The translations under genes and the position numbers were made by a program. DNA of 64,000 nucleotides, from positions 124,001 through 188,000 of the forward strand of contig JAUVZD010000002.1 of NCBI GenBank assembly GCA_030602715.1. Direction: 5' to 3'. Shown here in pieces: positions 43,579-52,382 of the stretch (the first letter of the stretch is position 1; every line of letters begins with the position of its first letter). This stretch comes from Candidatus Coatesiibacteriota bacterium. GTDB taxonomy: Bacteria; RBG-13-66-14; B26-G2; JAUVZD01. A model generated the notes under the pieces. The model saw only the letters and a program-made list of their open reading frames with translations, ran no database searches and was not told where the DNA came from.

Positions 43579-44799
43579 TCATTCAGCCAGGGGTATCCCC
43601 AGCTTGTCTGCCAGAAGCTTCGCCGAAGGGACCGCCTTGCCGGACCTGACCATATCCATAAAGACCTCGCCGAGCAGTTCCTTGCTCTCCCGGGAGAGCC
43701 GGGCGATGCGCAGTCTGGGAGAATCCGTCCCGAAGCCGAAGTTATAGACCACCATCTTGGGAATCAGGTGGAGGTTGATGTGGTCCTCAATATCGGCGAT
43801 GAGACCGTCCTCGGAGAGCAGGAATATATCCAGGTGGGCACGGGCAAGGGCGTAGCTTCCCGCCTCCCCCTGCTGGGTGAGGGTGCGCTCGGGGACGAAG
43901 AGCGCCCTGAGAAGCATGGTATTCAGATGCTCAATGTAATTGATGAACATGGAGCCCCGGGCGTCGTCCTGCAGGTAGTCCACCTCCCACAGGGGGTTAC
44001 CGTCGTCGTCCCGGCTTGAGGGCATGGCGATGACCGCATTCTCCAGGAGCTCCTCCCCGGCTTTGAGGGCATAGGAGAGCATGGGGTCGGAGGTCAGCTT
44101 GCCCTCCAGGTTGAGGTTGTGGCTGGGTGGATAGCGGACCAGGGTGGCCGGGTTCCCCCTCCGTTCGTAGTAGCGGTTGCAGAAGGTGTATATCAGTTCA
44201 CGCACCCGCCACAGGGAATAGGCGGGACGGAGTCGGGAGATACCGTAGAAGTTGCCGTGCTCCAGGCGGTGGGTGAAGAGCAGGGTCTTCTCCGCCGGCA
44301 CATCCGTCTCATGCTGGCGGAAGCCGTCATAATCGCCGTCCTCAGCGGTAATAATAGTGACCGTGGTGGGGTCCGGGTCACGGGCTTCCACCAGATGGAT
44401 GGAGCCGTCATCGCCCAGCGCCCAGACCAGCTCCAGGGGGGCGAAGCCGTAGTCCACGGCGGAGAGCATGGAGCGCAGAAGCCCCCGATAATTTCCCCCA
44501 AGCTCCCGGTGGATGAAGTCCTGCACCTGGTCCTCTCCCCCCTCAAGGGACCACTCGGCGGCGAGGACTGGGAGTTTGATTACCGCAAGCCCGGCGGCAA
44601 GTTGAGCGTCGTGACGCATTCTGGAGTAGGTGGAGAGGGGAACGGAGTCCGGATTGGGGAGCCCGAAGCCCCCCCCGCCACCGGCGGGGAAGAAGCTCCT
44701 GCGGGTGAGTGCGCCTCGGACGGGGCGGGAGCTATGCTCCAGGATTAAATTCTGTGCTTTCTTTCCCTTGGGGAGCAGTTTTTTGAGGAATTGGAGCAA
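43579..44799 (-). CDS. Mu gp29-like portal protein (DUF935)
   Basis: About 406 residues from the TTG at 44799, which has GGAGG nine bases upstream; another in-frame TTG lies at 44838. DUF935 features: STYSRMRHDAQLAAGLAVIKLPVLAAEW, SAVDYGFAPLELVW, FYGISRLRPAYSLWRVRELI, GEAGSYALARAHLDIF, MVVYNFG. It forms the portal ring for DNA entry into the head. It is the first gene of the leftward cassette: no terminase or gpF-type minor head gene precedes it. A GC palindrome (44669-44689) encodes FFPAGGGGG near the N-terminus. Confidence 0.9.
   Translation of the reverse strand: MLQFLKKLLPKGKKAQNLILEHSSRPVRGALTRRSFFPAGGGGGFGLPNPDSVPLSTYSRMRHDAQLAAGLAVIKLPVLAAEWSLEGGEDQVQDFIHRELGGNYRGLLRSMLSAVDYGFAPLELVWALGDDGSIHLVEARDPDPTTVTIITAEDGDYDGFRQHETDVPAEKTLLFTHRLEHGNFYGISRLRPAYSLWRVRELIYTFCNRYYERRGNPATLVRYPPSHNLNLEGKLTSDPMLSYALKAGEELLENAVIAMPSSRDDDGNPLWEVDYLQDDARGSMFINYIEHLNTMLLRALFVPERTLTQQGEAGSYALARAHLDIFLLSEDGLIADIEDHINLHLIPKMVVYNFGFGTDSPRLRIARLSRESKELLGEVFMDMVRSGKAVPSAKLLADKLGIPLAE
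44669..44689. repeat. GC palindrome inside the portal gene
   Basis: CCCCCCCCGCC-ac-cGGCGGGG, in frame. Confidence 0.8.
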
Positions 44800-44929
44800 G
44801 GGGGAGCCTCCAGATATTTGGCAGAAGATTGCCGACAAAAGTATATCAACATATTGCTACATATTTTAACATATGTGAGCTGATGTGTCAAGGGTTTTTG
44901 GGGGAATTTGGGGGTTTTATATTATTCCT

Positions 44930-44963
44930 AAATTGCAAGAAGGTTTTGGGAATTTTGCAATTT
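44930..44963. promoter_or_regulatory. Inverted repeat upstream of the gene at 45065
   Basis: AAATTGCAA (44930-44938) and TTGCAATTT (44955-44963), perfect 9-bp arms, ending 5 nt before the -35 element. Possible regulator site. Confidence 0.45.
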
Positions 44964-44968
44964 TTCGC

Positions 44969-44997
44969 TTGACAAGTGGGGGGGTAAAATGAATAAT
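44969..44997 (+). promoter_or_regulatory. Promoter of the gene at 45065
   Basis: TTGACA (44969-44974), 17 nt, AATAAT (44992-44997). Confidence 0.6.
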
Positions 44998-45064
44998 GAT
45001 TATTAACTTCTAAATAAAGAGAAAAGCATGAAAATGAAAATATCCAAGGATTTAAGGAGGATTG

Positions 45065-45586
45065 ATGGAATCAAAGTCGCCCGGAAATAGCTTTAAGCAG
45101 GTTTCCTTTGGAATTGTCGCGCTTCTTATACTCGCTATATCATTTTCTACAACTGCATATGCAGAAGAGTCTATGGCTACGCATCAACTGGAGCTTTACC
45201 TCATACTGGGGGTGGATGAGGATAACATCCTGTGGGTGGATAGAATGCCCTCAACGGAGCCTGCGCAGGAGCAGAACCTGGAGCTCACCCTGCTAGTGCA
45301 GTGGTCCTATAAGAGCATTTGGCAGGGGGAATGCCCCACCTCCCAGACCTACGACTTCTTCATCGAGCGGGAGGGAAACATCATCTGGCAGTGGAGCGCA
45401 GATAAGGTCTTCAACCCGGTGATTACCTCGGTCAACATTCCCGGCGGTGACCCCATAGAGTTCGCCACCGTGAGTTGGTCCTTCTCCCCCGAGGAGATAG
45501 AGGAGGGAGAATACAGTGCGCAGGCGCTGTTCATCGCCACAAATCAGACTGCGTCGCAGGAGTTTGAGATAATGTTTGCTTATTAA
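45065..45586 (+). CDS. Secreted BsuPI-like (proteinase-inhibitor fold) protein
   Basis: AAGGAGG before the ATG at 45065. Signal peptide (FGIVALLILAISFSTTAYA). The ~140-residue mature part fits the BsuPI pattern: LTLLVQW, SQTYDFFIEREGNIIWQWSADKVF, VSWSFSPEEIEEGEYSAQALFIATNQTAS, a seven-strand sandwich related to intracellular proteinase inhibitor BsuPI. Here exported, so protease inhibition or adhesion outside the cell are both possible. Followed by a good terminator. Confidence 0.78.
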   Translation: MESKSPGNSFKQVSFGIVALLILAISFSTTAYAEESMATHQLELYLILGVDEDNILWVDRMPSTEPAQEQNLELTLLVQWSYKSIWQGECPTSQTYDFFIEREGNIIWQWSADKVFNPVITSVNIPGGDPIEFATVSWSFSPEEIEEGEYSAQALFIATNQTASQEFEIMFAY

Positions 45587-45646
45587 CCAATAATGCCCGA
45601 AATTGCAACCAGCAAAATAAACATCTTCCAGCTCAGTTTAAGAAAT

Positions 45647-45671
45647 AAAGCCCCACTTTTAGTGGGGCTTT
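45647..45671 (+). terminator. Terminator after the BsuPI-like gene
   Basis: AAAGCCCCAC-tttta-GTGGGGCTTT. Confidence 0.85.
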
Positions 45672-45793
45672 GCACACGCTAAAAACGAGTCATTGTGCTA
45701 TTTCGCTTTGAAAAGGGGGACAGTATTTGGTATAAATATAGAGGGTTTTGGGGTAGAGTAAGTCAATTCCCACTCATAAATAAAGGAAAACCA

Positions 45794-46183
45794 ATGAAAG
45801 TTGCTATAATCCATAACAATGATTTGACCGGCGTATTCAACATACTCGGCATGCAGAACAAGGAGATATACAGCCCGGAGACCCTGGCCACCACACAAGC
45901 CACCGCCGGACTACCACCAGCCTCCTTCGCCATCCTAGCCCTCTATCCCAATCCCGCCTCCGACTATCTGACCTGCCTGTTGGCGTTACCCCAGGCAGGC
46001 ACTGTGGAATTAGCCCTCTACGACCTATCCGGGCGGCTGGTGCTCAACCAACAACTTGAGGTAAGCGAGCCGACCGAGCTGGAGGCGATACTGGATGTCT
46101 CCGGTCTGGCGAGCGGGGTTTATACACTTCAGGCGAGCGGCTTCGGCACAACCACAGAAGGACGGGCGGTAATCGCAAGATAG
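45794..46183 (+). CDS. Orphan FlgD-like/T9SS-type C-terminal sorting domain
   Basis: ATG at 45794 with AAAGG upstream, 130 codons. No signal peptide (MKVAIIHNNDLTGVFNILG). Residues ~50-130 are a complete FlgD-like sorting domain: LYPNPASDYLTCLLAL, VELALYDLSGRLV, DVSGLASGVYTLQASG. Such domains normally sit at the end of large exported proteins (compare 47698-49308). Probably the 3' remnant of a deleted secreted gene, or a fused fragment with a new start. Confidence 0.6.
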   Translation: MKVAIIHNNDLTGVFNILGMQNKEIYSPETLATTQATAGLPPASFAILALYPNPASDYLTCLLALPQAGTVELALYDLSGRLVLNQQLEVSEPTELEAILDVSGLASGVYTLQASGFGTTTEGRAVIAR

Positions 46184-46204
46184 AACTTCAACTCAAGGCA
46201 TCCT

Positions 46205-46239
46205 GCGGACGGTGTAGTTTTGCCCCGTCCGCTTTTTTT
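46205..46239 (+). terminator. Terminator after the sorting-domain fragment
   Basis: GCGGACGG/CCGTCCGC stem (46205-46212, 46225-46232) followed by seven T. Confidence 0.85.
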
Positions 46240-46599
46240 ACTTTCAAATCGCCAAAATTCCTCACACAGCCCCTTATTAAATTCAACACTTGACAGATGG
46301 GGCGAAGATGTATCAAATGATAAATGTTGAACAACAGGTTGGACTGAAACGGGTGAGGAACCCAGACCATAAAATGAATAAGGACTGTGGTCCGTTTTGA
46401 TATTAATTCCTCAAAAAGGAGGATTTTTTTTAGCCCGATTGATGTTAATAGATAGTAATGAGGAGACATCCAAAAAATCATCGCTCCCTCAACAACATAC
46501 CTGAAAATCCCAATCATATGGTATAATTTAATAATGAATACTTAGGATTTCTCGGCCCTTTTCATTCTTTTGAATCAGCTCAGCGAGAGGAGATTAACA
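46240..46599. other. 360-nt intergenic region with promoter and small hairpin
   Basis: No gene seen. A short TCCTC-aaaaa-GGAGGA stem followed by eight T lies near 46408-46430 (terminator-like). An extended -10 (TGGTATAAT, 46519-46527) probably drives the gene at 46600. Confidence 0.5.
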
Positions 46600-47664
46600 A
46601 TGAAGAAAATCGTTCGGTGGGCACTGCTCACCATGGTGGTAACCATACCCCTCCTGGGTAGTGGATTCGCCTTGGATATTCCCGGGCATCCTCTAAACTT
46701 GAGTTACGACCGGGACTCGGGTGGACTCACCCTGGTGAGCGATGAGGCGGTGGTGCTGGCAGACCAGACGGGCAGTGTTCTCACCACCCTCCAACTATCC
46801 GATGGGGAATATGCCTATTCCTCCCCCAGCGGGAAGTTCATACTCATCGCCCGCTTTCATCTGGATGAGTTCCCCCCGGTAGCCGACCTGAGGATGATGA
46901 ACCGTTCAGGCGGGGAGTTGTGGAGCAAGTCCGGCGTCTCCTTTGCCAGCGCCCGGGTGAGCGATGGGGGAGAGGTGATGACCGTAGCCTTCCTAGGCGA
47001 GGGACCCCAGGCGCCGGCTGTGGTCAGCCTGCTCAACCCCGAAGGCGATCCGGTCGCCTCCTGGGACTTTCCCCGTCTGGGAGAGGCTCGCTTCTCCAGG
47101 GATGGTAGCTTGTTTGTTTTTAATGTGCCCCAAGAGTCGCTACTTGCAGTCTCCACCACAACCGGCCAGGAGATAGCGCAACTGCCCTCAAATCAGGTCT
47201 TTGCCCCAAGCGGGGACGGTTCGCTTATCGTATCCGCCACCACCGACCAGGCTGTGTGCCACTTCCTGGATGACGGCAGAACCCTCTTCTACGAAACGGG
47301 CGTTGAGGTCCCCCGCTACATCCTGATCAGCGATGATGCCCAACTCGTATTGATAGCCGGCAAAGATGAGCTGGCAGTGCTCCCTGCAGAGGGGGGCTCC
47401 CCTGCTTATTGCCGACTTCCCCAGGAGGGTTTCTCCATATCCTCAATAGATGCAAATGAAGATTTCTCCCTGATTGCAGTGGGCGCTTACCACCAGCGGG
47501 AGTTGGGGGCGGTCTGGCTCTATGACGGCACCCTGAAGCTAATGGGGGAACGCTTCATCACCATGGCAAAAGGCGGAGCAGACACTCCACAGGTGGTCCT
47601 CCTTCCCGATGGTGATGCGTGGGTGCGCACCCCGCAGGGGATTTCTTTCCTAAAGCTCCAGTAG
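46600..47664 (+). CDS. Secreted beta-propeller-like protein
   Basis: GAGAGGAGA before the ATG at 46600. Signal peptide (KKIVRWALLTMVVTIPLLGSGFA). The mature ~330 residues comprise WD40/YncE-like blades (GEYAYSSPSGKFILIARF, PVASWDFPRLGEARFSRDGSLFVFNV, QVFAPSGDGSLIVSATT, RYILISDDAQLVLIAG). No C-terminal sorting tail. Followed 34 nt later by an M23-like protein, probably cotranscribed. Confidence 0.75.
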   Translation: MKKIVRWALLTMVVTIPLLGSGFALDIPGHPLNLSYDRDSGGLTLVSDEAVVLADQTGSVLTTLQLSDGEYAYSSPSGKFILIARFHLDEFPPVADLRMMNRSGGELWSKSGVSFASARVSDGGEVMTVAFLGEGPQAPAVVSLLNPEGDPVASWDFPRLGEARFSRDGSLFVFNVPQESLLAVSTTTGQEIAQLPSNQVFAPSGDGSLIVSATTDQAVCHFLDDGRTLFYETGVEVPRYILISDDAQLVLIAGKDELAVLPAEGGSPAYCRLPQEGFSISSIDANEDFSLIAVGAYHQRELGAVWLYDGTLKLMGERFITMAKGGADTPQVVLLPDGDAWVRTPQGISFLKLQ

Positions 47665-47697
47665 GGATGGGAAACCGGTGAGAAAGGAGTTTATGTG

Positions 47698-49308
47698 ATG
47701 AAACGCTTTGCAATTCCGCTATTGGTGGGATTATGCGCCCTTTTTGTGGCAGTTGCCTGGGGTGAACGCTGGCCCATGGGACCGGGAGACGAACCCAATC
47801 CCCTGGGGAACAACTACGGGGAGTATCAGGACTATGGAAAGGCACCCTACTACCACGATGGGCTGGACACCATGGGCGAAGGCGGGGACGACACATTCTC
47901 GGTGAGCGACGGCTATGTAGTCTACAAACAGAGCTACGAGCCCTACTATTCGGGAATTATGATCGCAGATACCTATGGAAACGATGACGGCTGGCTTTAC
48001 TGGCACATCACCTACTCCACCATGCCCCATAATTTGGGGGACTATGTGGAGATTGACGACTACATCGGCGACATCGCCACCTGGATGACCTCGGAATTTC
48101 ACCACTGCCACTTCACCAGGATGTATTTCAACGGCAGCTGGTATGATGCCATAGGCAACCCTCAAGAATTTATGGAACCAGACACCGATGATGACCCGCC
48201 CACCTTTGCCGACGCTTATGAGAGCGACATCTTCGCCTTTCGGGAGAACACCCTGAGCAACCCCGATTATTACGACCCCCAAAACCTCTCGGGGGAGGTG
48301 GACATAGTCGCCCTAATTCGGGACAAGGTAGGGCATCCCACCTGGGACTTAGTCCCCTACGAAATAGAGTATTGGATTGAAGGTGATGGGGGTAGTGTTC
48401 CTCTCACCACCACAGTCCTCTTCACCGGGGATATTCCCCTTGAAAGCACCGTCACCACCATCTTCTCCGACGACTCCACCTGTGATTCCCACGGGGACTA
48501 CACCAACCGTGACTTCTACTTCATCATAACCAACACCGACGGCGATGGCGTGGTGGAAACCTCGGATGGTTCCTACTCATGGGATACCACCCTTCTCCCC
48601 GACGGTGAATACACGGTGTATGTCCAAGCCTACGACGAATATGGCAACCAGACCACCGAGCAGATGGATGTTACCGTTGCCAACGACACCACAGATGTAG
48701 TGATAACCCAGTTCTGGTGTCAGGATTCAGAAGGAGCCATCCTGGTATCCTGGACCACGGAGGAGGAAGACCTCTCCTTCAACCTCTACCGCAGACTGGC
48801 AAGGAGTGAGGCGCCCACCTCAATTCAAGGCTCATCCCACAACTCCCCTGCCGGCTCCGCCCCCTCAAAATTTGAGGGATACAAATTGGTAAACCCCATC
48901 CCCATTGTGGGCAACTCCCCCTACCACTATCTGGATGAGGAGATTGAGGTCGGGGTTAGGTATGAATACCTTCTGGAGGCGATTGAGGAGGGCAGGAGTA
49001 GCTATGCGGGACCGACGACGGGGATGACCGAGGGCGTAATTCCCCATGACTTTTCCCTGGCGCCCAACTATCCCAATCCCTTCACAGATTTCACCACCCT
49101 GGTCTTCACCCTGCCCCGGGCGAGCAAAGTGGAGCTAGCCCTCTACGACCTCTCGGGCAGATTGGTCAGGAGGGTGCTGGAGGGAGAGTTCTCCGCCGGC
49201 GAATATCACCTCCCTGTGGATGCCTCGGATATGTCCAGCGGAATCTATATACTCACTATGAAAGCGGGTGATTTCAACTCCTACCGCAGAATCGTTAAGG
49301 CTGAATGA
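47698..49308 (+). CDS. Secreted M23/LytM-like protein with FlgD-like C-terminal sorting domain
   Basis: AAAGGAG before the ATG at 47698; signal peptide (FAIPLLVGLCALFVAVAWG). Residues ~25-150: degenerate LytM fold with YYHDGLD (H-x-G-x-D) and HHCHF (H-x-H), as in peptidoglycan M23 peptidases. The middle contains Ig/fibronectin-like domains (YEIEYWIEGDGG, LPDGEYTVYVQAYDEYGNQT). The last ~80 residues are a FlgD-like tail: APNYPNPFTDFTTLVFTLP, VELALYDLSGRLVRRVLEG, SSGIYILTMKAG. This tail is the signature of type IX-type or related secretion in FCB bacteria. Confidence 0.85.
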   Translation: MKRFAIPLLVGLCALFVAVAWGERWPMGPGDEPNPLGNNYGEYQDYGKAPYYHDGLDTMGEGGDDTFSVSDGYVVYKQSYEPYYSGIMIADTYGNDDGWLYWHITYSTMPHNLGDYVEIDDYIGDIATWMTSEFHHCHFTRMYFNGSWYDAIGNPQEFMEPDTDDDPPTFADAYESDIFAFRENTLSNPDYYDPQNLSGEVDIVALIRDKVGHPTWDLVPYEIEYWIEGDGGSVPLTTTVLFTGDIPLESTVTTIFSDDSTCDSHGDYTNRDFYFIITNTDGDGVVETSDGSYSWDTTLLPDGEYTVYVQAYDEYGNQTTEQMDVTVANDTTDVVITQFWCQDSEGAILVSWTTEEEDLSFNLYRRLARSEAPTSIQGSSHNSPAGSAPSKFEGYKLVNPIPIVGNSPYHYLDEEIEVGVRYEYLLEAIEEGRSSYAGPTTGMTEGVIPHDFSLAPNYPNPFTDFTTLVFTLPRASKVELALYDLSGRLVRRVLEGEFSAGEYHLPVDASDMSSGIYILTMKAGDFNSYRRIVKAE

Positions 49309-49669
49309 GATATCGTTTGGTTCTGCGCCGAGGTAAGTATTCGGGCGATGATAGAGGGATAAAGACCCGAACCAAGTCATTAAGCGGATGGGAATACCCC
49401 ATCCGCTTTTTTTCTGCCCTTATAAGGAGAAGGATGTGGTAGAATTCGGTGTTCGGCATCGCTAAATACATTGTGGTTTTGAAGCAAGGAAAGACACAAA
49501 AGTCCGTATCTATTCTCACTGGCTCTTGGCACCAACCCCTTAGACCGCTCCGCCTCGCCGATGCTAGTGTGGAAGGGGAGGTTATTCTTAGTAGGTGGAT
49601 ATGGGTTCACTTCTCCAGGCGCATCTCAAATATGGGAAACGATAAGCAGAAAAGTAAAAAGGGGTTAAA
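49309..49669. other. Intergenic region with terminator
   Basis: The first part holds the terminator of the M23-like gene (49382-49413). From 49440 to 49650 no gene, hairpin or RNA is recognised. Confidence 0.5.
49382..49413 (+). terminator. Terminator after the M23-like gene
   Basis: AAGCGGATGGG/CCCATCCGCTT stem (49382-49392, 49398-49408) plus T-run. Confidence 0.85.
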
Positions 49670-50014
49670 ATGAAAGTGCGCAGCCCCACCACTATGATAT
49701 TAGGTCTAGTACTTTCCGGGTTCGGTATATTCCTAATAGTAATTGGCGCAAGCATCTGGGCATTAGTCCCCCTGCTCATCGGGGTCTCACTCTTTTATCT
49801 GGGCTGGCGTGGCGGTCGTGTCGCCCTTCTCGTTTTCGGACACATCTGTATCGCCCTGGGTTGCTTTATGATTACCTGGGGGATATACCTTCTACCATAC
49901 TCCGAACCGATACTATCACATATCTTCGCCCGCCCCCTCTTCTGGGGTCTAATCTCGCTATTCGGCGGGATATGTGCAAACTATCATGGGTTCTGCAAAT
50001 GCATCAAGAAGTAA
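49670..50014 (+). CDS. Small four-TM membrane protein
   Basis: 114 residues consisting almost entirely of TM helices (MILGLVLSGFGIFLIVIGASIWALVPLLIG is split over two; then VALLVFGHICIALGCFMITWGIYLL and LFWGLISLFGG). No family recognised. A purine-rich AAAAAGGGG lies just before the ATG. Confidence 0.6.
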   Translation: MKVRSPTTMILGLVLSGFGIFLIVIGASIWALVPLLIGVSLFYLGWRGGRVALLVFGHICIALGCFMITWGIYLLPYSEPILSHIFARPLFWGLISLFGGICANYHGFCKCIKK

Positions 50015-50063
50015 GAGACGACTGACGCTCAATAGCGACGAAAAGTGAAAGGAGACGGATGTT

Positions 50064-50252
50064 ATGCCAATGATAACTGTAGAAGGTCCGAAGATTGCCG
50101 ACATTGAGCAGAAAAGGAAGCTGGTGAAGGGGCTTACCGATGTAGCCTATGAAGTTTATCAGATAGAGCACATCACCGTGCTCATACGAGAGAACGCTCC
50201 GGAGAATGTGGGAGTGGGAGGGGAACTGATAGCCGACAGGCATAAGAAATAA
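50064..50252 (+). CDS. 4-oxalocrotonate tautomerase-family enzyme
   Basis: 62 residues, standard for 4-OT; the second residue is the catalytic N-terminal proline after removal of Met (MPMITVEGPKIADIEQKRKL). The conserved Arg positions appear in VLIRENAPENVGVGG. AAAGGAGA before the ATG. Acts on an unknown small keto/enol substrate; the next gene starts three bases later. Confidence 0.88.
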   Translation: MPMITVEGPKIADIEQKRKLVKGLTDVAYEVYQIEHITVLIRENAPENVGVGGELIADRHKK

Positions 50253-50255
50253 GCT

Positions 50256-51083
50256 ATGTCTGTTGAAAAGAGTGTATCATTTATGAGAGCGAAATGGCTA
50301 TCCTTTATTCCATTGATTTTAATGCTCACCCAAGCCACCGTCAGCCGGGGCGCACAGGTAACGGATGATGCCGTCGTCGTAGCCCTGTATTCAGACCAGG
50401 GTTGCTGGGATGACTCCGTCCAGGCAGCCGAGAATATGTTTCAATGGATGGGTTATGCGGTTGAGTTGGTGAATGCAGACCGCATAAATAACCAGGGATT
50501 GGATGGCTTCAGAATTCTGTGCATCCCCTGTGGCGACTTGTATCAATATGCCAAGGACATATCCTCAGGAGGTCAGGAGAACATAAAGGATTTCATTGGC
50601 AGTGGCGGTGGTTACATTGGAATCTGTGGTGGAGCCTACTTCGCCAGCGAGAGGATCATCTGGGCAGGGAAGAATATCCCCACCGCACCCCTGGGAATAT
50701 TTCCGGGCACAGCTGAGGGTATAATTGACGAGATTGCCCCTTTTCCCCACTATGCAATGTGCGAAGTCAACATCGTGGACTCCACCCATCCCATAACCCG
50801 ATCCGAGGAGGATTCTGTATGGATCCTATATTACTGGGGTCCAGTGTTAACACCGAATGAAGACACCGATATTGACATTCTGGGGAGATACGAGATTGGA
50901 GACCAGCCGGCAATGGTAGCCTTTGATTACGGTCAAGGCAGGGTATTTCTCATCGGTCCCGCTGCCGAGATTGAGGAGGACAGCAACCGCGATGGAAACG
51001 ACTTCGCCGACGAATTTGATGACCTGGGCTCGGATTGGGAGTTGATGAAGAATGCGACCAAGTGGTGTCTGGGGGAATTATAA
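50256..51083 (+). CDS. Exported BPL-N/glutamine-amidotransferase-like protein
   Basis: 275 residues; hydrophobic signal (KWLSFIPLILMLTQATVS). The mature chain resembles the N-terminal domain of biotin-protein ligase (BPL_N), a class-I glutamine-amidotransferase-like fold: VVALYSDQGCWDDS, GFRILCIPCGDLYQY, GGGYIGICGGAYFA with the nucleophile elbow cysteine, and a late QPAMVAFDYGQGRVFLIGPAAE. Found in many exported copies of unknown activity. Follows the tautomerase at 3 nt. Confidence 0.8.
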   Translation: MSVEKSVSFMRAKWLSFIPLILMLTQATVSRGAQVTDDAVVVALYSDQGCWDDSVQAAENMFQWMGYAVELVNADRINNQGLDGFRILCIPCGDLYQYAKDISSGGQENIKDFIGSGGGYIGICGGAYFASERIIWAGKNIPTAPLGIFPGTAEGIIDEIAPFPHYAMCEVNIVDSTHPITRSEEDSVWILYYWGPVLTPNEDTDIDILGRYEIGDQPAMVAFDYGQGRVFLIGPAAEIEEDSNRDGNDFADEFDDLGSDWELMKNATKWCLGEL

Positions 51084-51234
51084 GAAATCTCATCACATGC
51101 TGTCCTTTTTTGCCAAATACCAATTATTTACGCAAACTATCCATCCCCATCCATTGCTTTCACTTTTTTAAACCATCAACGTACTCCCTCATCAAAAAGC
51201 GTAAACTATAGCAATCAGAACAGGAGGCGAAATC

Positions 51235-51795
51235 TTGGATAAAATTAACATCGGAACTAAAGCCTATGTCTATCCCATGCCCGTGTCCATCGTGGGCGCC
51301 ACGGTGGGCGGCAAACCTAACTTCCTGGCGGTCGCCTGGCTTAATATGGTCAACTTCAACCCGCCCATAGTAATGCTCTCCCTGGGGGGGCGAAAATACA
51401 CCGTGGAGGGGATTGAGGAGCATAAGACCTTCAGCGTGAACTTCCCCGCCATAGACCTGATGGAGAAAACCGATTACTGCGGGTTGGTCTCCGGCAGGAA
51501 GGCGGATAAGTCCCAGCTTTTCGAGGTCTTCTACGGCGAGCTTAAGACCGCGCCAATGGTCAAAGAGTGCCCGCTAAGCCTGGAATGCAAACTACACAGC
51601 ACCCACAGCATGCCCTCCAACACCCTCTACTTTGGCGAAATCGTGGGAGCATATACCGATGAGCGCTATCTCACAGGCGGCAAGCCGGATATGGGCAAGA
51701 TGAATCTCTTCGTGCTCACCATGCCGGACAGCAATTATTGGGCGCTGGACAAGCAACTGGATAAAGCCTGGAAGGTGGGCTTGAAGCTGAAGTAG
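51235..51795 (+). CDS. Flavin reductase-like (FMN split-barrel) protein
   Basis: TTG start with AGGAGG at 51222-51227. 186 residues: INIGTKAYVYPMPVSIVGA, NFLAVAWLNMVNFNPPIVMLSLGGRK, FSVNFPAIDLMEKTDYCGLVSG. This is the flavoredoxin/flavin-reductase-domain pattern, FMN-bound and dimeric, common in anaerobes. No rubredoxin fusion here, unlike hrb at 1213-1911. Confidence 0.9.
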   Translation: MDKINIGTKAYVYPMPVSIVGATVGGKPNFLAVAWLNMVNFNPPIVMLSLGGRKYTVEGIEEHKTFSVNFPAIDLMEKTDYCGLVSGRKADKSQLFEVFYGELKTAPMVKECPLSLECKLHSTHSMPSNTLYFGEIVGAYTDERYLTGGKPDMGKMNLFVLTMPDSNYWALDKQLDKAWKVGLKLK

Positions 51796-51853
51796 GAAGA
51801 GGATAATTCGGTCTTATTGTTTGCAGGAAATAGACCAACCCAAGGAGAGATTG

Positions 51854-52210
51854 ATGGCTATAAATCCAGCGAATCAGAATATGGGAGCTTGTGGATTGAT
51901 CTGCGATGAATGCGATATCTTTCGAGCGACAAGCAACCCCGAGATTGCACAGCGGATTGCAGACCGGTTCAAGCAAGAGAGAGATACAGAAGTGAACCCA
52001 AAAGAGGTTCGCTGTTCGGGCTGTAAGGGCGACAGGACGAAGCACTGGTCTCCGGACTGCTGGATACTCAACTGTTGCGTGGATAAGAATGGGCTGGAAT
52101 CCTGCAACCAATGTGATGATTTCCCCTGCGACAAGCTAAACGAATGGGCGGAAAGCGGCGAAAAATACGGCGAAGCCCTGAACCGACTTAAGGAGATTGA
52201 GAAGGGATGA
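51854..52210 (+). CDS. DUF3795 cysteine-rich protein
   Basis: About 118 residues from the ATG at 51854 (AAGGAGA upstream). Cys pattern GLICDECDIF, RCSGCKGDR, DCWILNCC, SCNQCDDFPCDKL matches DUF3795, a small family presumed to bind zinc or an Fe-S cluster. Function unknown. Confidence 0.88.
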   Translation: MAINPANQNMGACGLICDECDIFRATSNPEIAQRIADRFKQERDTEVNPKEVRCSGCKGDRTKHWSPDCWILNCCVDKNGLESCNQCDDFPCDKLNEWAESGEKYGEALNRLKEIEKG

Positions 52211-52382
52211 AGACTTAAGAGACTATTTGATAGCTTTTTCCCCACAGCACTTCCCCGGACATTTTCGTCATCACTAACCACAGCGATTTCTATGCTAACA
52301 AGCCATAAAGAAGAAGGTAATTCTAACCCCTGGAGCTGAACGACTCATCAAGAGCGGAACCACTCCAATACTTGGAGAGCGG

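Noticed and set aside
43024-44019. 331-codon plus-strand ORF opposite portal/protease genes
   Set aside because: Spans two recognisable minus-strand phage genes and the gap between them; antisense artefact of high GC.
27809-44799. Complete Mu-like prophage
   Set aside because: No MuA/MuB, terminase, gpF, sheath or repressor was found; only head, tail and lysis modules.
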